NCBI RefSeq assembly: GCF_030160715.1
Contig: NZ_BSOW01000001.1
Span: 372,001-436,000 of the forward strand
From: Bradyrhizobium iriomotense
GTDB lineage: Bacteria; Pseudomonadota; Alphaproteobacteria; Rhizobiales; Xanthobacteraceae
Direction of reading: 5' to 3'
DNA: 64,000 bases
Part shown: in pieces, positions 1 to 7,935 of the stretch
How positions within the stretch are numbered: the stretch's first letter is position 1
How the letters are laid out: every line of letters starts with the position of its first letter
The notes under the pieces: model-generated
What the model was told of the DNA's origin: nothing
Databases searched by the model: none
Seen by the model: the letters and a program-made list of their open reading frames with translations, nothing else
Made by a program: the position numbers and the translations under genes

Positions 1-15
1 CTTCTTCTCCTGCAT
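1..15 (-). CDS. possible start of a divergent gene, cut by window edge
   Basis: On the minus strand an ATG at 15 is preceded at a suitable distance by AAGGA, and reads only five codons (MQEKK) before the window ends. Its position back to back with the first operon, across a palindrome, would suit the regulator of that operon, but too little is present to identify it. Confidence 0.3.
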
Positions 16-91
16 CTGCTTCCTTCGAGCGGTTCAGAGAATCGAGATTGACACAAACGAAAGCTGCGAGCATCATACAACAATAAAACAT

Positions 92-112
92 ATATTCAAT
101 ATGGTTGAATAT
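92..112. promoter_or_regulatory. palindromic operator before the VOC/monooxygenase operon
   Basis: A perfect inverted repeat, ATATTCAA at 92-99 and TTGAATAT at 105-112 with a 5-nt spacer, lies in an AT-rich stretch just upstream of the GGAGGAAG ribosome site (117-124). The geometry suits a dimeric winged-helix or HTH repressor such as a MarR-type protein. Which regulator binds is inference. Confidence 0.55.
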
Positions 113-128
113 GCGTGGAGGAAGAGAA

Positions 129-485
129 ATGCCCCTCGATGCCATCCGTAGCGTCTACACGGTCGCCAGCGACATGGATCTCATGCAGGCCTTCTACGCA
201 GAGGCGCTGGAGCTTCCGCTGGCATTTCGGGATCGCGACCAGTGGTGCCAGTTCAAGGCCGGGCAGCTCGCATTCGCGCTGAGCTCGCCATCCGAAGCGG
301 CCACAGGCGCGCGCGGCAGCGTGGTCGTTTTCGGCGCGACCGACATGGCCGCGATCGCCAAGCGGATCGAGCGGCTTGGCGGGCGGCACCTGTCGAGCCG
401 CGACATGGGTTCGCACGGCAGCGTGGCGACGTTCGCCGACCCAGAGAACAACCTGTTCCAGATCCACGTCCGGCAAGGCGCCTAG
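129..485 (+). CDS. VOC (glyoxalase/bleomycin-resistance) family protein
   Basis: A 118-residue single-domain vicinal-oxygen-chelate protein. The N-terminal strand with the conserved FYAEALELPL segment and the C-terminal FADPENNLFQIHV segment are typical of the fold. The usual C-terminal metal-ligand Glu is replaced by Gln, so lyase or dioxygenase chemistry cannot be assumed. The ATG at 129 is chosen because GGAGGAAG lies just upstream; a start at 105 would sit inside the palindrome. It is first in an operon with a luciferase-like monooxygenase and probably binds or converts an intermediate or substrate of that pathway. Confidence 0.8.
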   Translation: MPLDAIRSVYTVASDMDLMQAFYAEALELPLAFRDRDQWCQFKAGQLAFALSSPSEAATGARGSVVVFGATDMAAIAKRIERLGGRHLSSRDMGSHGSVATFADPENNLFQIHVRQGA

Positions 486-529
486 GTGCGGCGAAGCTTC
501 AATAGTTCACTCCAAAAGGGATCCTCATC

Positions 530-1558
530 ATGAAATTCGGCGTCTTCGATCAGAACGACCGCTCCGGTCTTCCGCTGGCAGAGCAGTATGAGAACCGGCT
601 TGCGCTCGCCGGGCTTTACGACCGGCTCGGCTTCCACTGCTTCCACATGAGCGAGCATCACGGCACCCCGTTGAGCACGACACCATCGCCCAGCGTGTGG
701 ATGGCGGCTCTGTCGCAGCGGACCAAAAGACTGCGGCTGTGTCCGCTGGTCTATTTGCTGCCCACCTACAATCCCGCGCGTCTCTACGAAGAGATCTGCA
801 TGCTCGATCATTTGAGCGGCGGCCGGTTCGAGTTCGGGATTGGCCGCGGCGCCTCACCGCACGAGCTCGACGCGCTCGGGATCGACTCCGCGAAGGCGGC
901 GAAGATGTATGCCGAGGCCTTCGACGCGATCCAGCGCTGCTTCACGCAGGACTCCGTCACGACGACAGGCGAGTTCTGGAGCTTGAACGACTACGCGGTG
1001 GAAATGAAGCCGCTCCAGCGCCCGCGTCCGCCGATGTGGTACGCGGTCGGCTCGCCCGACTCCGTGGTCTGGCCGGCGCGCAATGGCATGAACGTGGTTT
1101 GCGGTGGACAGGTATCTCGCGTGCGCGCCATTTCGGATCGCTATCGCGAGGAGATGGCCGCAGCCGGTCTACAGAGCAGGAGCGATCCGCTCATCGGCGT
1201 CAACCGCTACATCATCGTCGGCGAGACCGACCGCGACGCCCACGAGCTGGGTCGAAAGGCGTGGCCGGCGTTCTACGAGCACTTCATCAAGCTCTGGCGC
1301 AAGCACGGAACACAGCCAGTCAACGCGAAGCTGCCGCCCTCGTTCGACCAACTCGTCGAATCCGGCCATGCGATCGCCGGCTCGACCCGGACGGTCGCGC
1401 AGATCCTGTCCGACCAGGTCGCGCTCGGCGGTCTGAACTACGTGATCGGAAGCTTCATGTTCGGAACCATGCCGCATGCGGAAGCTGTGGCCTCGATTCG
1501 CCGCTTCGCCGAACAGGTGATGCCGGCGGTGAAGGCGGAAGAAGCGGTCGCTGCATGA
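530..1558 (+). CDS. LLM-class flavin-dependent monooxygenase
   Basis: A 342-residue bacterial-luciferase-like protein. It opens with MKFGVFDQNDRSG, has the SEHHG segment near residue 45 and the family's FGIGRGASPHELDALG stretch near residues 102-117. These enzymes use reduced FMN supplied by a separate reductase to oxygenate a small organic substrate. The next gene encodes that reductase, so the pair forms a two-component monooxygenase. The substrate is not evident; hydrolase and enoyl-CoA hydratase genes downstream suggest the product is further degraded to a CoA ester. Confidence 0.88.
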   Translation: MKFGVFDQNDRSGLPLAEQYENRLALAGLYDRLGFHCFHMSEHHGTPLSTTPSPSVWMAALSQRTKRLRLCPLVYLLPTYNPARLYEEICMLDHLSGGRFEFGIGRGASPHELDALGIDSAKAAKMYAEAFDAIQRCFTQDSVTTTGEFWSLNDYAVEMKPLQRPRPPMWYAVGSPDSVVWPARNGMNVVCGGQVSRVRAISDRYREEMAAAGLQSRSDPLIGVNRYIIVGETDRDAHELGRKAWPAFYEHFIKLWRKHGTQPVNAKLPPSFDQLVESGHAIAGSTRTVAQILSDQVALGGLNYVIGSFMFGTMPHAEAVASIRRFAEQVMPAVKAEEAVAA

Positions 1559-1592
1559 GTGCACAAAACGAGTGAACGCAAGGAGGTGGAAG

Positions 1593-2693
1593 ATGCCTGA
1601 TGCTCCTCTGTTCGACAGCCGCGACCTGCGGCGCGTGCTCGGAACCTTCGTCACCGGCGTAACTGTTGTGACCACGACCGATGACGAGGGCCGATTTCAT
1701 GGCGTCACCGCCAACTCCTTCAGCTCGGTGTCGCTCGATCCACCGCTGGTGCTCTGGAGCCAGGCGGTCAGGAGTCACAGTCACCCCGCATTCTTCAAGG
1801 CCGAATGCTTTGCCGTGAATATCCTCGCCGAGGACCAGATCGAGCTGTCGAAGCGGTTTGCGAAGTCCTCGCATGAGAAGTTCGCCGGCATCGATATTGA
1901 TATCGGATCGGGCGGCGTGCCGCTGCTCCGCGATTGCAGCGCCAGGCTTCAGTGCCGGGTCGTATCCCGTGTGCCGGGCGGCGACCACACGATCTATGTC
2001 GGCGAGGTGCTTGCGATCGATCGCGCGGAACGCAAGCCGCTTGTCTTTGGCAACGGTCAATATCTCCTGGCTGATCCGCACGACATGGCCGACAACCCAT
2101 TGTCGGGCGATCGCAAGCAGGCGCAACTCGCCGCGATGCGGCTCGGCACCCGCGCGATCGAGCGCCTCGCGAACCAATTCGACGAGACCATGGCGCTCGC
2201 CGTCTGGGGCACTCATGGTCCCACCATCACCCATTGGGAGCCGGCCTCCGCTCCCGTCAGCGACGCGCTTCCCGTGGGGTTGACATTGCCGGTGACCTCG
2301 ACGGCCACCGGCCGGGCATTCGCCGCACATCTTCCGCCCAAGGCAATCGCGCAGACTGGCTTGCCTGGAGAGGTCGCAACGGCCGAGGCAGCCGATTGGG
2401 AGGACCGCCTCGAAGAGGTCCGGCGGCTTGGACTGGCAAGGCAGGGACTCGAAATCTTCTACCGCAGCCAAACGCTGATCAATGCCCTCAGTGCGCCGGT
2501 GCTCGACGCAAGCGGCCGGCCGGTGCTGGCTCTGAGCGCGGTCGGCGAGGCGTCTCGATTTCACGCGGATCTCGACGGCGCATTCGCCCGCGCCCTTCGG
2601 CAGACCGCGAAAGATCTGTCCCGTCGCCTCGGCTACCGCTCCGACGATGCTCACGAACCAGCCCAGCAACTCGAGCTGGCGGCTGGAGCTTGA
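1593..2693 (+). CDS. flavin reductase fused to an IclR-effector-like domain
   Basis: A 366-residue protein starting at the ATG at 1593, six bases after AAGGAGG; an in-frame GTG at 1572 is less likely. Residues 1-165 form a flavin reductase (HpaC/FMN-binding split barrel) domain with TGVTVVTT and the GVTANSFSSVSLDPP signature. Residues about 170-345 resemble the ligand-binding domain of IclR regulators, including a P.TSTATGRAFAA segment and the LSAPVLDASGRPVLALSAVG core, but without any HTH. The reductase half supplies reduced flavin to the upstream monooxygenase. The extra half may sense the substrate and tune activity; that is inference. Confidence 0.85.
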   Translation: MPDAPLFDSRDLRRVLGTFVTGVTVVTTTDDEGRFHGVTANSFSSVSLDPPLVLWSQAVRSHSHPAFFKAECFAVNILAEDQIELSKRFAKSSHEKFAGIDIDIGSGGVPLLRDCSARLQCRVVSRVPGGDHTIYVGEVLAIDRAERKPLVFGNGQYLLADPHDMADNPLSGDRKQAQLAAMRLGTRAIERLANQFDETMALAVWGTHGPTITHWEPASAPVSDALPVGLTLPVTSTATGRAFAAHLPPKAIAQTGLPGEVATAEAADWEDRLEEVRRLGLARQGLEIFYRSQTLINALSAPVLDASGRPVLALSAVGEASRFHADLDGAFARALRQTAKDLSRRLGYRSDDAHEPAQQLELAAGA

Positions 2694-2696
2694 CGG

Positions 2697-3617
2697 ATGG
2701 CCGCATTGTCCGCCGTCGATACCGAGCTTCTTGCGCAGGACTTGCCCAGGCTTGCGCAGGTGGCCGTTGCGTCGCCGGTGTATCCGGGGAAACGGGGCCA
2801 CATCGAGTATCGCGCCGCCGGAGACGCGCGCAATCCCGCGGTGCTGCTGCTTCACGGACTCGGCTCCAACTCGGTCGGCTATCGCGCTCAGCTTGCGGGG
2901 CTGTCTCGGGAGTTTCATGTGATTGCCTGGAATGCACCGGGCTTCGGCGGCAGCACGCCAATCCCCGAGCAGGACGTAGCCATCGACGACTACGCGGACG
3001 CTTTGGCGGCCTTCCTGCGCGCTCTCCGCGTGAAGCGGCTTTCCGCTTTGGTTGGCAGCTCGTGGGGAAGCGTCGTAGCACTGACCTTCGCAAAAAATTA
3101 TCCGGCGCTGGTCGACAGCCTCATTCTTTCCGCCCCTAACATCGCCAGGGGTCACCTCGTCGGCGACGCCCGCGCGGCCGAGCTCAACGCCTGGCTTTGC
3201 ACGGCGGATATCGACATTCCGGTTTCACGCGCGGCCATCGCGGACAGGCTGCTGACACCTGATACGCCATCGTCGGTCAGGCAGCATGTCGAGCGCCTGC
3301 GGGACGCGATGACGACCGACGGCTGGCGACAGGCGATACGGTCGCTGTTCACCGCTTACGCGCCCGATATGATCTCGGCAGTGCGATGCCCGATTGCCAT
3401 TCTTTCCGGCACGCGCGACCAGGTCGCTCCGCATCGAGACCACGCCGAGCGCCTGCTCGCTGCGGCGCCGGGGGCGACATCGCATCCGTTCGAGGATTGC
3501 GGTCACATGCTCAAGCTCGAAGCTCCCGCGAAATTCAACGCCATCGTTCGGCAAATGGCAGCCGAAACGTGGAGCGGAACGTCGACAGCAACAATGCGCA
3601 TATTGAAGGGAGGTTGA
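2697..3617 (+). CDS. alpha/beta hydrolase
   Basis: A 306-residue alpha/beta-hydrolase-fold protein, probably cytoplasmic. The HGLGSNS oxyanion segment is near residue 53, the nucleophile elbow GSSWG at 120-124 (Ser122), an acid candidate in GTRDQVAPH, and the catalytic His in DCGHMLKLE. The ATG lies 3 nt after the preceding stop, so translation is probably coupled. It resembles esterases and carbon-carbon hydrolases of aromatic or lactone degradation and likely hydrolyses the product of the monooxygenase. The precise substrate is unknown. Confidence 0.85.
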   Translation: MAALSAVDTELLAQDLPRLAQVAVASPVYPGKRGHIEYRAAGDARNPAVLLLHGLGSNSVGYRAQLAGLSREFHVIAWNAPGFGGSTPIPEQDVAIDDYADALAAFLRALRVKRLSALVGSSWGSVVALTFAKNYPALVDSLILSAPNIARGHLVGDARAAELNAWLCTADIDIPVSRAAIADRLLTPDTPSSVRQHVERLRDAMTTDGWRQAIRSLFTAYAPDMISAVRCPIAILSGTRDQVAPHRDHAERLLAAAPGATSHPFEDCGHMLKLEAPAKFNAIVRQMAAETWSGTSTATMRILKGG

Positions 3618-3618
3618 A

Positions 3619-4407
3619 ATGCAGGTGATCAGGTTCGAACAACAAGACTCGGTCGGTCATATCGTGCTGGCAAACCCGCCGAAGAATCTCATTGCATCCG
3701 ACTTCTCGAATGCACTGAAGCAAGCCGTCCACGAAGCCAGCGAGAGCGACATCAGGGCATTGCTGGTGAGGGCGGAAGGACCGAATTTCAGCCAGGGCGG
3801 CGACGTGATCGACTTCCTGGAGAAGAATGCCAGTCAGTTCCGGACTTTCATTGCCGAATGCAATCAGTCGTTCCGCGCCATCGAAGCGTTGCCGATACCT
3901 ACGGTCGCCGCCGTTCGCGGAGCTGCATATGGTGGTGCCTTCGAGCTTGCGCTGGCATGCGATTTCATCGTTGCGGCTGAAGACGCGGTGTTCCGCTGCA
4001 TCGAGGCCTCCGTGGGGTCTGCGCCCGTCGCCGGCGCGGTGCAGCGGCTCGCAGAGCGGATCGGTCGCTCGCGCGCAGCCCGTTGCGCGATGCTTTGCGA
4101 GCCGATGTCGGGTGTCACCGCGGGTCAACTGGGAATCGCAACCCAGGTGGTGCCGGCGGGTGATGTCGAAGCGGCTGCGCTCAAATTCGCGCAGGGTCTG
4201 GCGGCCGGTCCCACGCGCTCATACGCGGCCATACGAACCTTGCTGAAGGCGTGGTCGGGAGGCGGCGTGCCTTCCGCCGATGCAATGATCCTGGATATCA
4301 CCATGGCACTTCACAGCTCCGAGGATGCGAGGCGCGGCCGCACGGCGCGGGCTGAGGCCATCAAGCAAGGGATCGAGCCACAGAGGATCGTCTTCACCGG
4401 GCGATGA
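3619..4407 (+). CDS. enoyl-CoA hydratase/isomerase family protein
   Basis: A 262-residue crotonase-fold protein. The oxyanion-hole segments are visible as FSQGGDV near residue 58 and RGAAYGGAFELALACDF near 99-115, with one acidic residue in AFELA and another in RCIEASVG at the positions where crotonases carry catalytic Glu. It follows the hydrolase by 1 nt, with GGGAGG in front of the ATG, and closes the operon. It would act on a CoA thioester, yet no acyl-CoA ligase is encoded in the operon, so activation must come from elsewhere. Confidence 0.85.
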   Translation: MQVIRFEQQDSVGHIVLANPPKNLIASDFSNALKQAVHEASESDIRALLVRAEGPNFSQGGDVIDFLEKNASQFRTFIAECNQSFRAIEALPIPTVAAVRGAAYGGAFELALACDFIVAAEDAVFRCIEASVGSAPVAGAVQRLAERIGRSRAARCAMLCEPMSGVTAGQLGIATQVVPAGDVEAAALKFAQGLAAGPTRSYAAIRTLLKAWSGGGVPSADAMILDITMALHSSEDARRGRTARAEAIKQGIEPQRIVFTGR

Positions 4408-4484
4408 TACATCTACCCGAAACATAGGGGCATTGTCGTCGGCGGGAACGGGTTGGACTTGCGAGAAGCAGTCGGTAGGAAACG

Positions 4485-5384
4485 GTGCGCGACCTTAACG
4501 ATCTCCAGTTCTTTGTCGCCGTCGTCGTCAACCGGGGATTCTCGGCGGCCTCTCGCGCGCTTGGCGTGCCCAAATCGCGCATCAGCCGCCGCGTCGCCTT
4601 GCTGGAGGAGCGGCTCGGTGTGCGGCTGCTCGATCGCTCGACGCGCGGACTTGGGCTGACCCAGGTCGGCCAGCAAATCTACGAGCATGCGCAGGCCGCA
4701 ATGATCGAGGCCGACGCGGTCGAGGAGGTCGCGCTTCGCATGCAAGCCGAGCCCCGCGGGCTCGTCCGGCTGAGCTGCCCGCTCGGACTTCAGGGCGCGA
4801 TTGCCGGTCCGTTGCCTGGCTTCCTTGCGGCTCATCCTCAATTGCGCGTTCAATGTATCGCAACCAATCGCCCGGTCGATTTGATCCACGAGGGTGTCGA
4901 TGTCGCGATCCGCGTTCGCGAGCGCCTCGATACCGACGCAGACCTGCAAGTGAAACGCATCGGCGTGAGCCGGCGCATCCTTGTCGCAAGCCCGAACTTG
5001 CTCGCAACGGCGGGCGTTCCGAAATCGCCGGCGGACCTCGGCAATTTTCCCATCTTGGACCAGGACGAGCAGAGCGGCGGTACCTGGCTTCTGACGGCAG
5101 AAAACGGTGAGACCAGCAGCGTACCGGTCGAGCCCCGCCTTGCCAGCGGCAGTTTCGATATCTTGATGGCCGCGGCGTCCCAGGGCACCGGAATCACGTT
5201 GTTGCCGGCCAGATATTGTCAGAACGCGCTCGCAAGCGGTGCGCTCGTCCGCGTGCTGCCGGAATGGAGCGGCACCGAAGGCATCCTTCATCTCGTCTTT
5301 GTCTCGCGACGTGGCATGCTGCCGGGCGTCCGCGCGGTGATCGACTTCGCCGCCACGGCCCTGAAATCGTCAGCCGCCTCGTAG
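4485..5384 (+). CDS. LysR-family transcriptional regulator
   Basis: A 299-residue LTTR starting with GTG (MRDLNDLQFFVAVV). The winged HTH occupies residues 1-60, with the recognition region FSAASRALGVPKSRISRRV, followed by a periplasmic-binding-like effector domain that includes the RGLVRLSCPLG and VDVAIRVRER segments. It lies 77 bp after the first operon and about 310 bp before pirin and doxX genes on the same strand. LTTRs of this subgroup often control neighbouring quinone or oxidative-stress genes, so pirin/doxX is the likeliest target by position. Confidence 0.9.
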   Translation: MRDLNDLQFFVAVVVNRGFSAASRALGVPKSRISRRVALLEERLGVRLLDRSTRGLGLTQVGQQIYEHAQAAMIEADAVEEVALRMQAEPRGLVRLSCPLGLQGAIAGPLPGFLAAHPQLRVQCIATNRPVDLIHEGVDVAIRVRERLDTDADLQVKRIGVSRRILVASPNLLATAGVPKSPADLGNFPILDQDEQSGGTWLLTAENGETSSVPVEPRLASGSFDILMAAASQGTGITLLPARYCQNALASGALVRVLPEWSGTEGILHLVFVSRRGMLPGVRAVIDFAATALKSSAAS

Positions 5385-5698
5385 GGAGGCGCCTGCAAAT
5401 TTCGAGCGAACCCGGGTTGGCGTCTCCAGACAACATCATGATGCGTCCGTCGATGCCGTCTTGGATGAAGCTGCTCCGCCAGGAAACGCAACCCGCGCGC
5501 GCTTCGCTGCTTCAGGCTCAAAGGGGTCACGGACGGGTTCTTTCCGGACAGGCGCCGGGCCGGTTGGCTGTCTCACCGCGGGGGCAGCTGGTTGGCGTTC
5601 ACCAGATAGAACGACGCGTCCGGAATTTGCTGACTAATCAAGCCGCCGGTTTGGCCACATAACCATTCCCGAAACGGACACGGGTCCTACGAAGAGGA
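5385..5698. other. 314-bp intergenic stretch, possible decayed coding DNA
   Basis: No convincing gene is present. On the minus strand a short segment near 5580-5650 reads QQIPDASFYLVNANQLPPR before a stop, which looks protein-like and may be the end of a decayed alpha/beta hydrolase. The promoter of the pirin gene must lie here. Confidence 0.3.
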
Positions 5699-6403
5699 AT
5701 GGTCATGTTGCAGCTTCGGTCCAACGAGACGCTCGATCACGGCGACCGTGGCTGGCTGAAAGCGCGCCACCATTTCATCGTGTCTGCCGACGGCAATCCC
5801 GCGAATGGACCCCTTGGCGCGCTGGTGGTCTGGAACGACGACGAGATCGCCCCTGGCACCGGCTTTGGCCGTCACTCGCACGCGGACATGGAAATCGTGA
5901 CCTATGTCCGCCAGGGCGTCACGCACGAAGACAGCGTCGGCAATGTCGGCCGGACCGCTGCGGGCGATGTGCAGGTAATGAGCGCCGGCAGCGGAATTAG
6001 CCATTCCGAGCACAATCGCGACGAAGCCCCACTCAAGCTGTTCCAGATCTGGCTGCGTCCGCGTCAACGCGGTGGAGCGCCCCGGTGGGACACCCGCAAA
6101 TTCCCCAAAGCAGATCGCGCCGGACACCTCATCGAACTCGCGAGTGGAGATCCGAAGACCACCGAGACGCTCACGATGCGCGCCGACGCGCGCGTGCTGG
6201 GCGCCACGCTGCTCGCCGGGACCACGCTGACCCACGCGCCGTCGGCGCATCTGCGACACACCTATCTCGCCCCTGCCCAGGGCGCGATCCTCGTCAACGG
6301 GCAACGGGTTGCGGTCGGCGACGGTCTTGCCGCCCTCGACGAACCCGAACTCACCATCACGGCAATGGAGGATGCGGAGTCCATCCTCGTCGATGCCGCC
6401 TGA
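5699..6403 (+). CDS. pirin family protein
   Basis: A 234-residue bicupin of the pirin/YhaK type. The metal-binding motif is in the N-terminal cupin (FGRHSHADMEIVTYVRQG with HSH and Glu, followed by THED). GAAGAGGA precedes the ATG. Pirins have quercetinase-like or redox-sensing roles and are commonly paired with DoxX proteins under LysR control, as here: the next gene starts 27 bp downstream. Confidence 0.9.
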   Translation: MVMLQLRSNETLDHGDRGWLKARHHFIVSADGNPANGPLGALVVWNDDEIAPGTGFGRHSHADMEIVTYVRQGVTHEDSVGNVGRTAAGDVQVMSAGSGISHSEHNRDEAPLKLFQIWLRPRQRGGAPRWDTRKFPKADRAGHLIELASGDPKTTETLTMRADARVLGATLLAGTTLTHAPSAHLRHTYLAPAQGAILVNGQRVAVGDGLAALDEPELTITAMEDAESILVDAA

Positions 6404-6430
6404 CCTCACACCAGCAAAGGAGCCACTACC

Positions 6431-6850
6431 ATGAACCGTTATCTTCCCCTCATCGGCCGAATCTTGATCGGTCTGCCATTCGTCATGAGTGGCCTCGGCA
6501 AACTTGCCGCTTTCGGTCCGACGACCGCGATGATTTCCGCAGTCGGTCTGCCTCTGCCGCCGCTCGCCTACGTCGTGGCGGTGGCGCTCGAGCTCGGCGG
6601 CGGACTCTTGCTGATCGCGGGCTACCAGGTTCGGCCGGTCGCGCTCGCGTTGGCAGTGTTCTGTGTCGCCACCGGCGTGGCGTTCCACAGCAACTTCGTC
6701 GACCAGAACCAGATGATCCACTTCCTCAAGAACGTCATGATGGCTGGCGGCCTGCTTCAGATCGCGGCGTTCGGTGCAGGCGCCATCAGCCTCGACAACC
6801 GGCTGTCCGGCGGGCGCGTAGCCGTTGTGACCGCTGCGGCCGCCCACTGA
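6431..6850 (+). CDS. DoxX family membrane protein
   Basis: A 139-residue inner-membrane protein with four predicted helices (about residues 5-22, 45-68, 72-92 and 99-120) and the DoxX start MNRYLPLIGRILIGLPFVMSG. AAAGGAG stands in front of the ATG. It forms a two-gene unit with the pirin gene. DoxX-type proteins are linked to thiol or quinone redox balance at the membrane, but the reaction is not known. Confidence 0.88.
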   Translation: MNRYLPLIGRILIGLPFVMSGLGKLAAFGPTTAMISAVGLPLPPLAYVVAVALELGGGLLLIAGYQVRPVALALAVFCVATGVAFHSNFVDQNQMIHFLKNVMMAGGLLQIAAFGAGAISLDNRLSGGRVAVVTAAAAH

Positions 6851-6935
6851 GTGATGCCGCCTGAACGGGAATCACGTTGCTTTCGAGAGCTCGCGCTGAG
6901 CGGCTTGCCGGAAAGACTTCTGTCGCCCGGGAGCG

Positions 6936-7058
6936 ATGGTCCTTGTCGGCATGGGCGACGGCAACAAATTGCACCACCCCGCTTACAAGTTCAATGACAA
7001 TATTCTCGGCCACTCCTACTGGGCGCGGCTGGTGGAGAAAACGATGCCGGCGGGGTAG
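6936..7058 (+). pseudogene. 3' remnant of an M20-family amidohydrolase
   Basis: The 40 codons before the TAG at 7056 read MVLVGMGDGNKLHHPAYKFN and continue with HSYWARLVEKTMPAG. This is the characteristic C-terminus of M20 amidohydrolases or carboxypeptidases (GNGD..LHNP.YDFND followed by .SYWARL.E). Upstream in this frame there are stops and no further homology, so the rest of the gene is lost or scrambled. Confidence 0.7.
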
Positions 7059-7267
7059 GAGTGTTTCGTCATTAAAAGGGAGTCAGCGGCGAGCCCTACG
7101 AGCTACCGAGTGAATCGGGCCTTTGCTGCCCTCTGGAATTACACAGAGGCTCGTCGGCATCAATGTAACGGCGTACCAACGCAGCGGGTCAGGGGCCGTT
7201 GATCGCCGTGGTATCGCGAGTGGTCATGCGGCCATGGCCGCATGCCTTCGCATGTGATCAAAGCGGG
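7059..7267. other. noncoding stretch with a perfect 20-bp palindrome
   Basis: No gene is recognisable between the M20 remnant and the TetR remnant. At 7225-7244 the sequence CATGCGGCCATGGCCGCATG is its own exact reverse complement. Confidence 0.5.
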
Positions 7268-7270
7268 TTA

Positions 7271-7297
7271 GCTCAAACTTGCCAATGATGGATTGGA
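7271..7297 (+). repeat. dispersed repeat, copy 1 (left half only)
   Basis: This segment begins GCTCAAACTTGCC and runs through ATGATGGATTGGA. The same sequence with few changes recurs at 10129 and 24559, always on the plus strand and always in gene-poor DNA. The right-hand half present 74 bp further on in the other two copies is missing here. The repeat also forms the out-of-place end of the TetR remnant reading frame. Confidence 0.55.
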
Positions 7298-7747
7298 TTG
7301 CCTGTTCTTAGATCGCCGTGTCCGCGGCTTGAACGAACTGGACAAAAACGGGCATTGGACACACGCCCACGCCGCTCTTTGACCTGAACGCGCCAGCCTC
7401 CCGACTCGTCTCGCAGGTTCATTCGCTTCACCCACTTCCGCGATGGCGTTCACGAATGGGCAGCCGCGGAAACCTGCTGAGCTGAAAAATCCTTCCAACA
7501 GCGAGAACAATTCGAGGATCTGATCAATTGCCTTTGCTGGAGGCTCGGATGGGCCTCAGCCTCCGTTGAAGATAAGCGACGACCAAATCGTCCTTCGAAG
7601 GAAAGTAGTTATCGAGGGTCCGCTTGCTGACGTTCGCTTCGGTGGCGACGCTTCTACGCCGCTTGCCTGGAAACCTTCCTGGTAGAACAGGTGATCGGCT
7701 GCCCGCAAAATCCTGTCCCGCATCAATGTCTTGTCGCGAGATGTCAT
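7271..7747 (-). pseudogene. TetR-family regulator, two frameshifts and lost C-terminus
   Basis: From the ATG at 7747 the first frame reads MTSRDKTLMRDRILRAADHL and continues QEGFQASGVEA, a clear TetR HTH start. The HTH then continues only in another frame (VATEANVSKRTLDNYFPSKD), and the core helices in a third (AIDQILELFSLLEGFFSSAG, then FRGCPFVNAIAEVG). So at least two frameshifts are needed, and beyond the core the homology ends in repeat sequence. The gene is divergent from the thioesterase and two matching operators remain between them, so that gene may now be unrepressed. Confidence 0.75.
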
Positions 7748-7752
7748 GAAAT

Positions 7753-7768
7753 TACACCGATCTGTGTA
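7753..7768. promoter_or_regulatory. TetR-type operator 1
   Basis: TACACCGATCTGTGTA has arms TACAC and GTGTA and starts 6 bp upstream of the TetR remnant's start codon. It shares TACACCGATC with the second site 56 bp away, as expected for a pair of operators of one repressor. Confidence 0.55.
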
Positions 7769-7808
7769 TTTTTTGCTTGCCAGGTGAGGATGCCGTGCTC
7801 TACTTAAA

Positions 7809-7824
7809 TACACCGATCGGTTTA
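7809..7824. promoter_or_regulatory. TetR-type operator 2
   Basis: TACACCGATCGGTTTA contains the perfect palindrome ACCGATCGGT with matching outer TA pairs, a form common for TetR-family repressors. It lies on the thioesterase side of the divergent region. Confidence 0.6.
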
Positions 7825-7935
7825 CACAACAACGAGCTCACGTTTCGGCTTTCGCATGATCCACGCGTTATCGACCGGAATTGAAGAAGCGAAGGACGCA
7901 AGCGGTCCTTAATCGGCGAGCATGGGAAGACCAAT

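Noticed and set aside
105..128. A start for the first VOC gene at 105.
   Set aside because: It lies inside the palindrome and lacks a ribosome site, whereas the ATG at 129 has GGAGGAAG in front.
1455..3155. A 566-codon open frame on the minus strand across the flavin reductase and hydrolase genes.
   Set aside because: It lies antisense to two genes with clear families, has no family motifs of its own, and long antisense frames are expected at this GC content.
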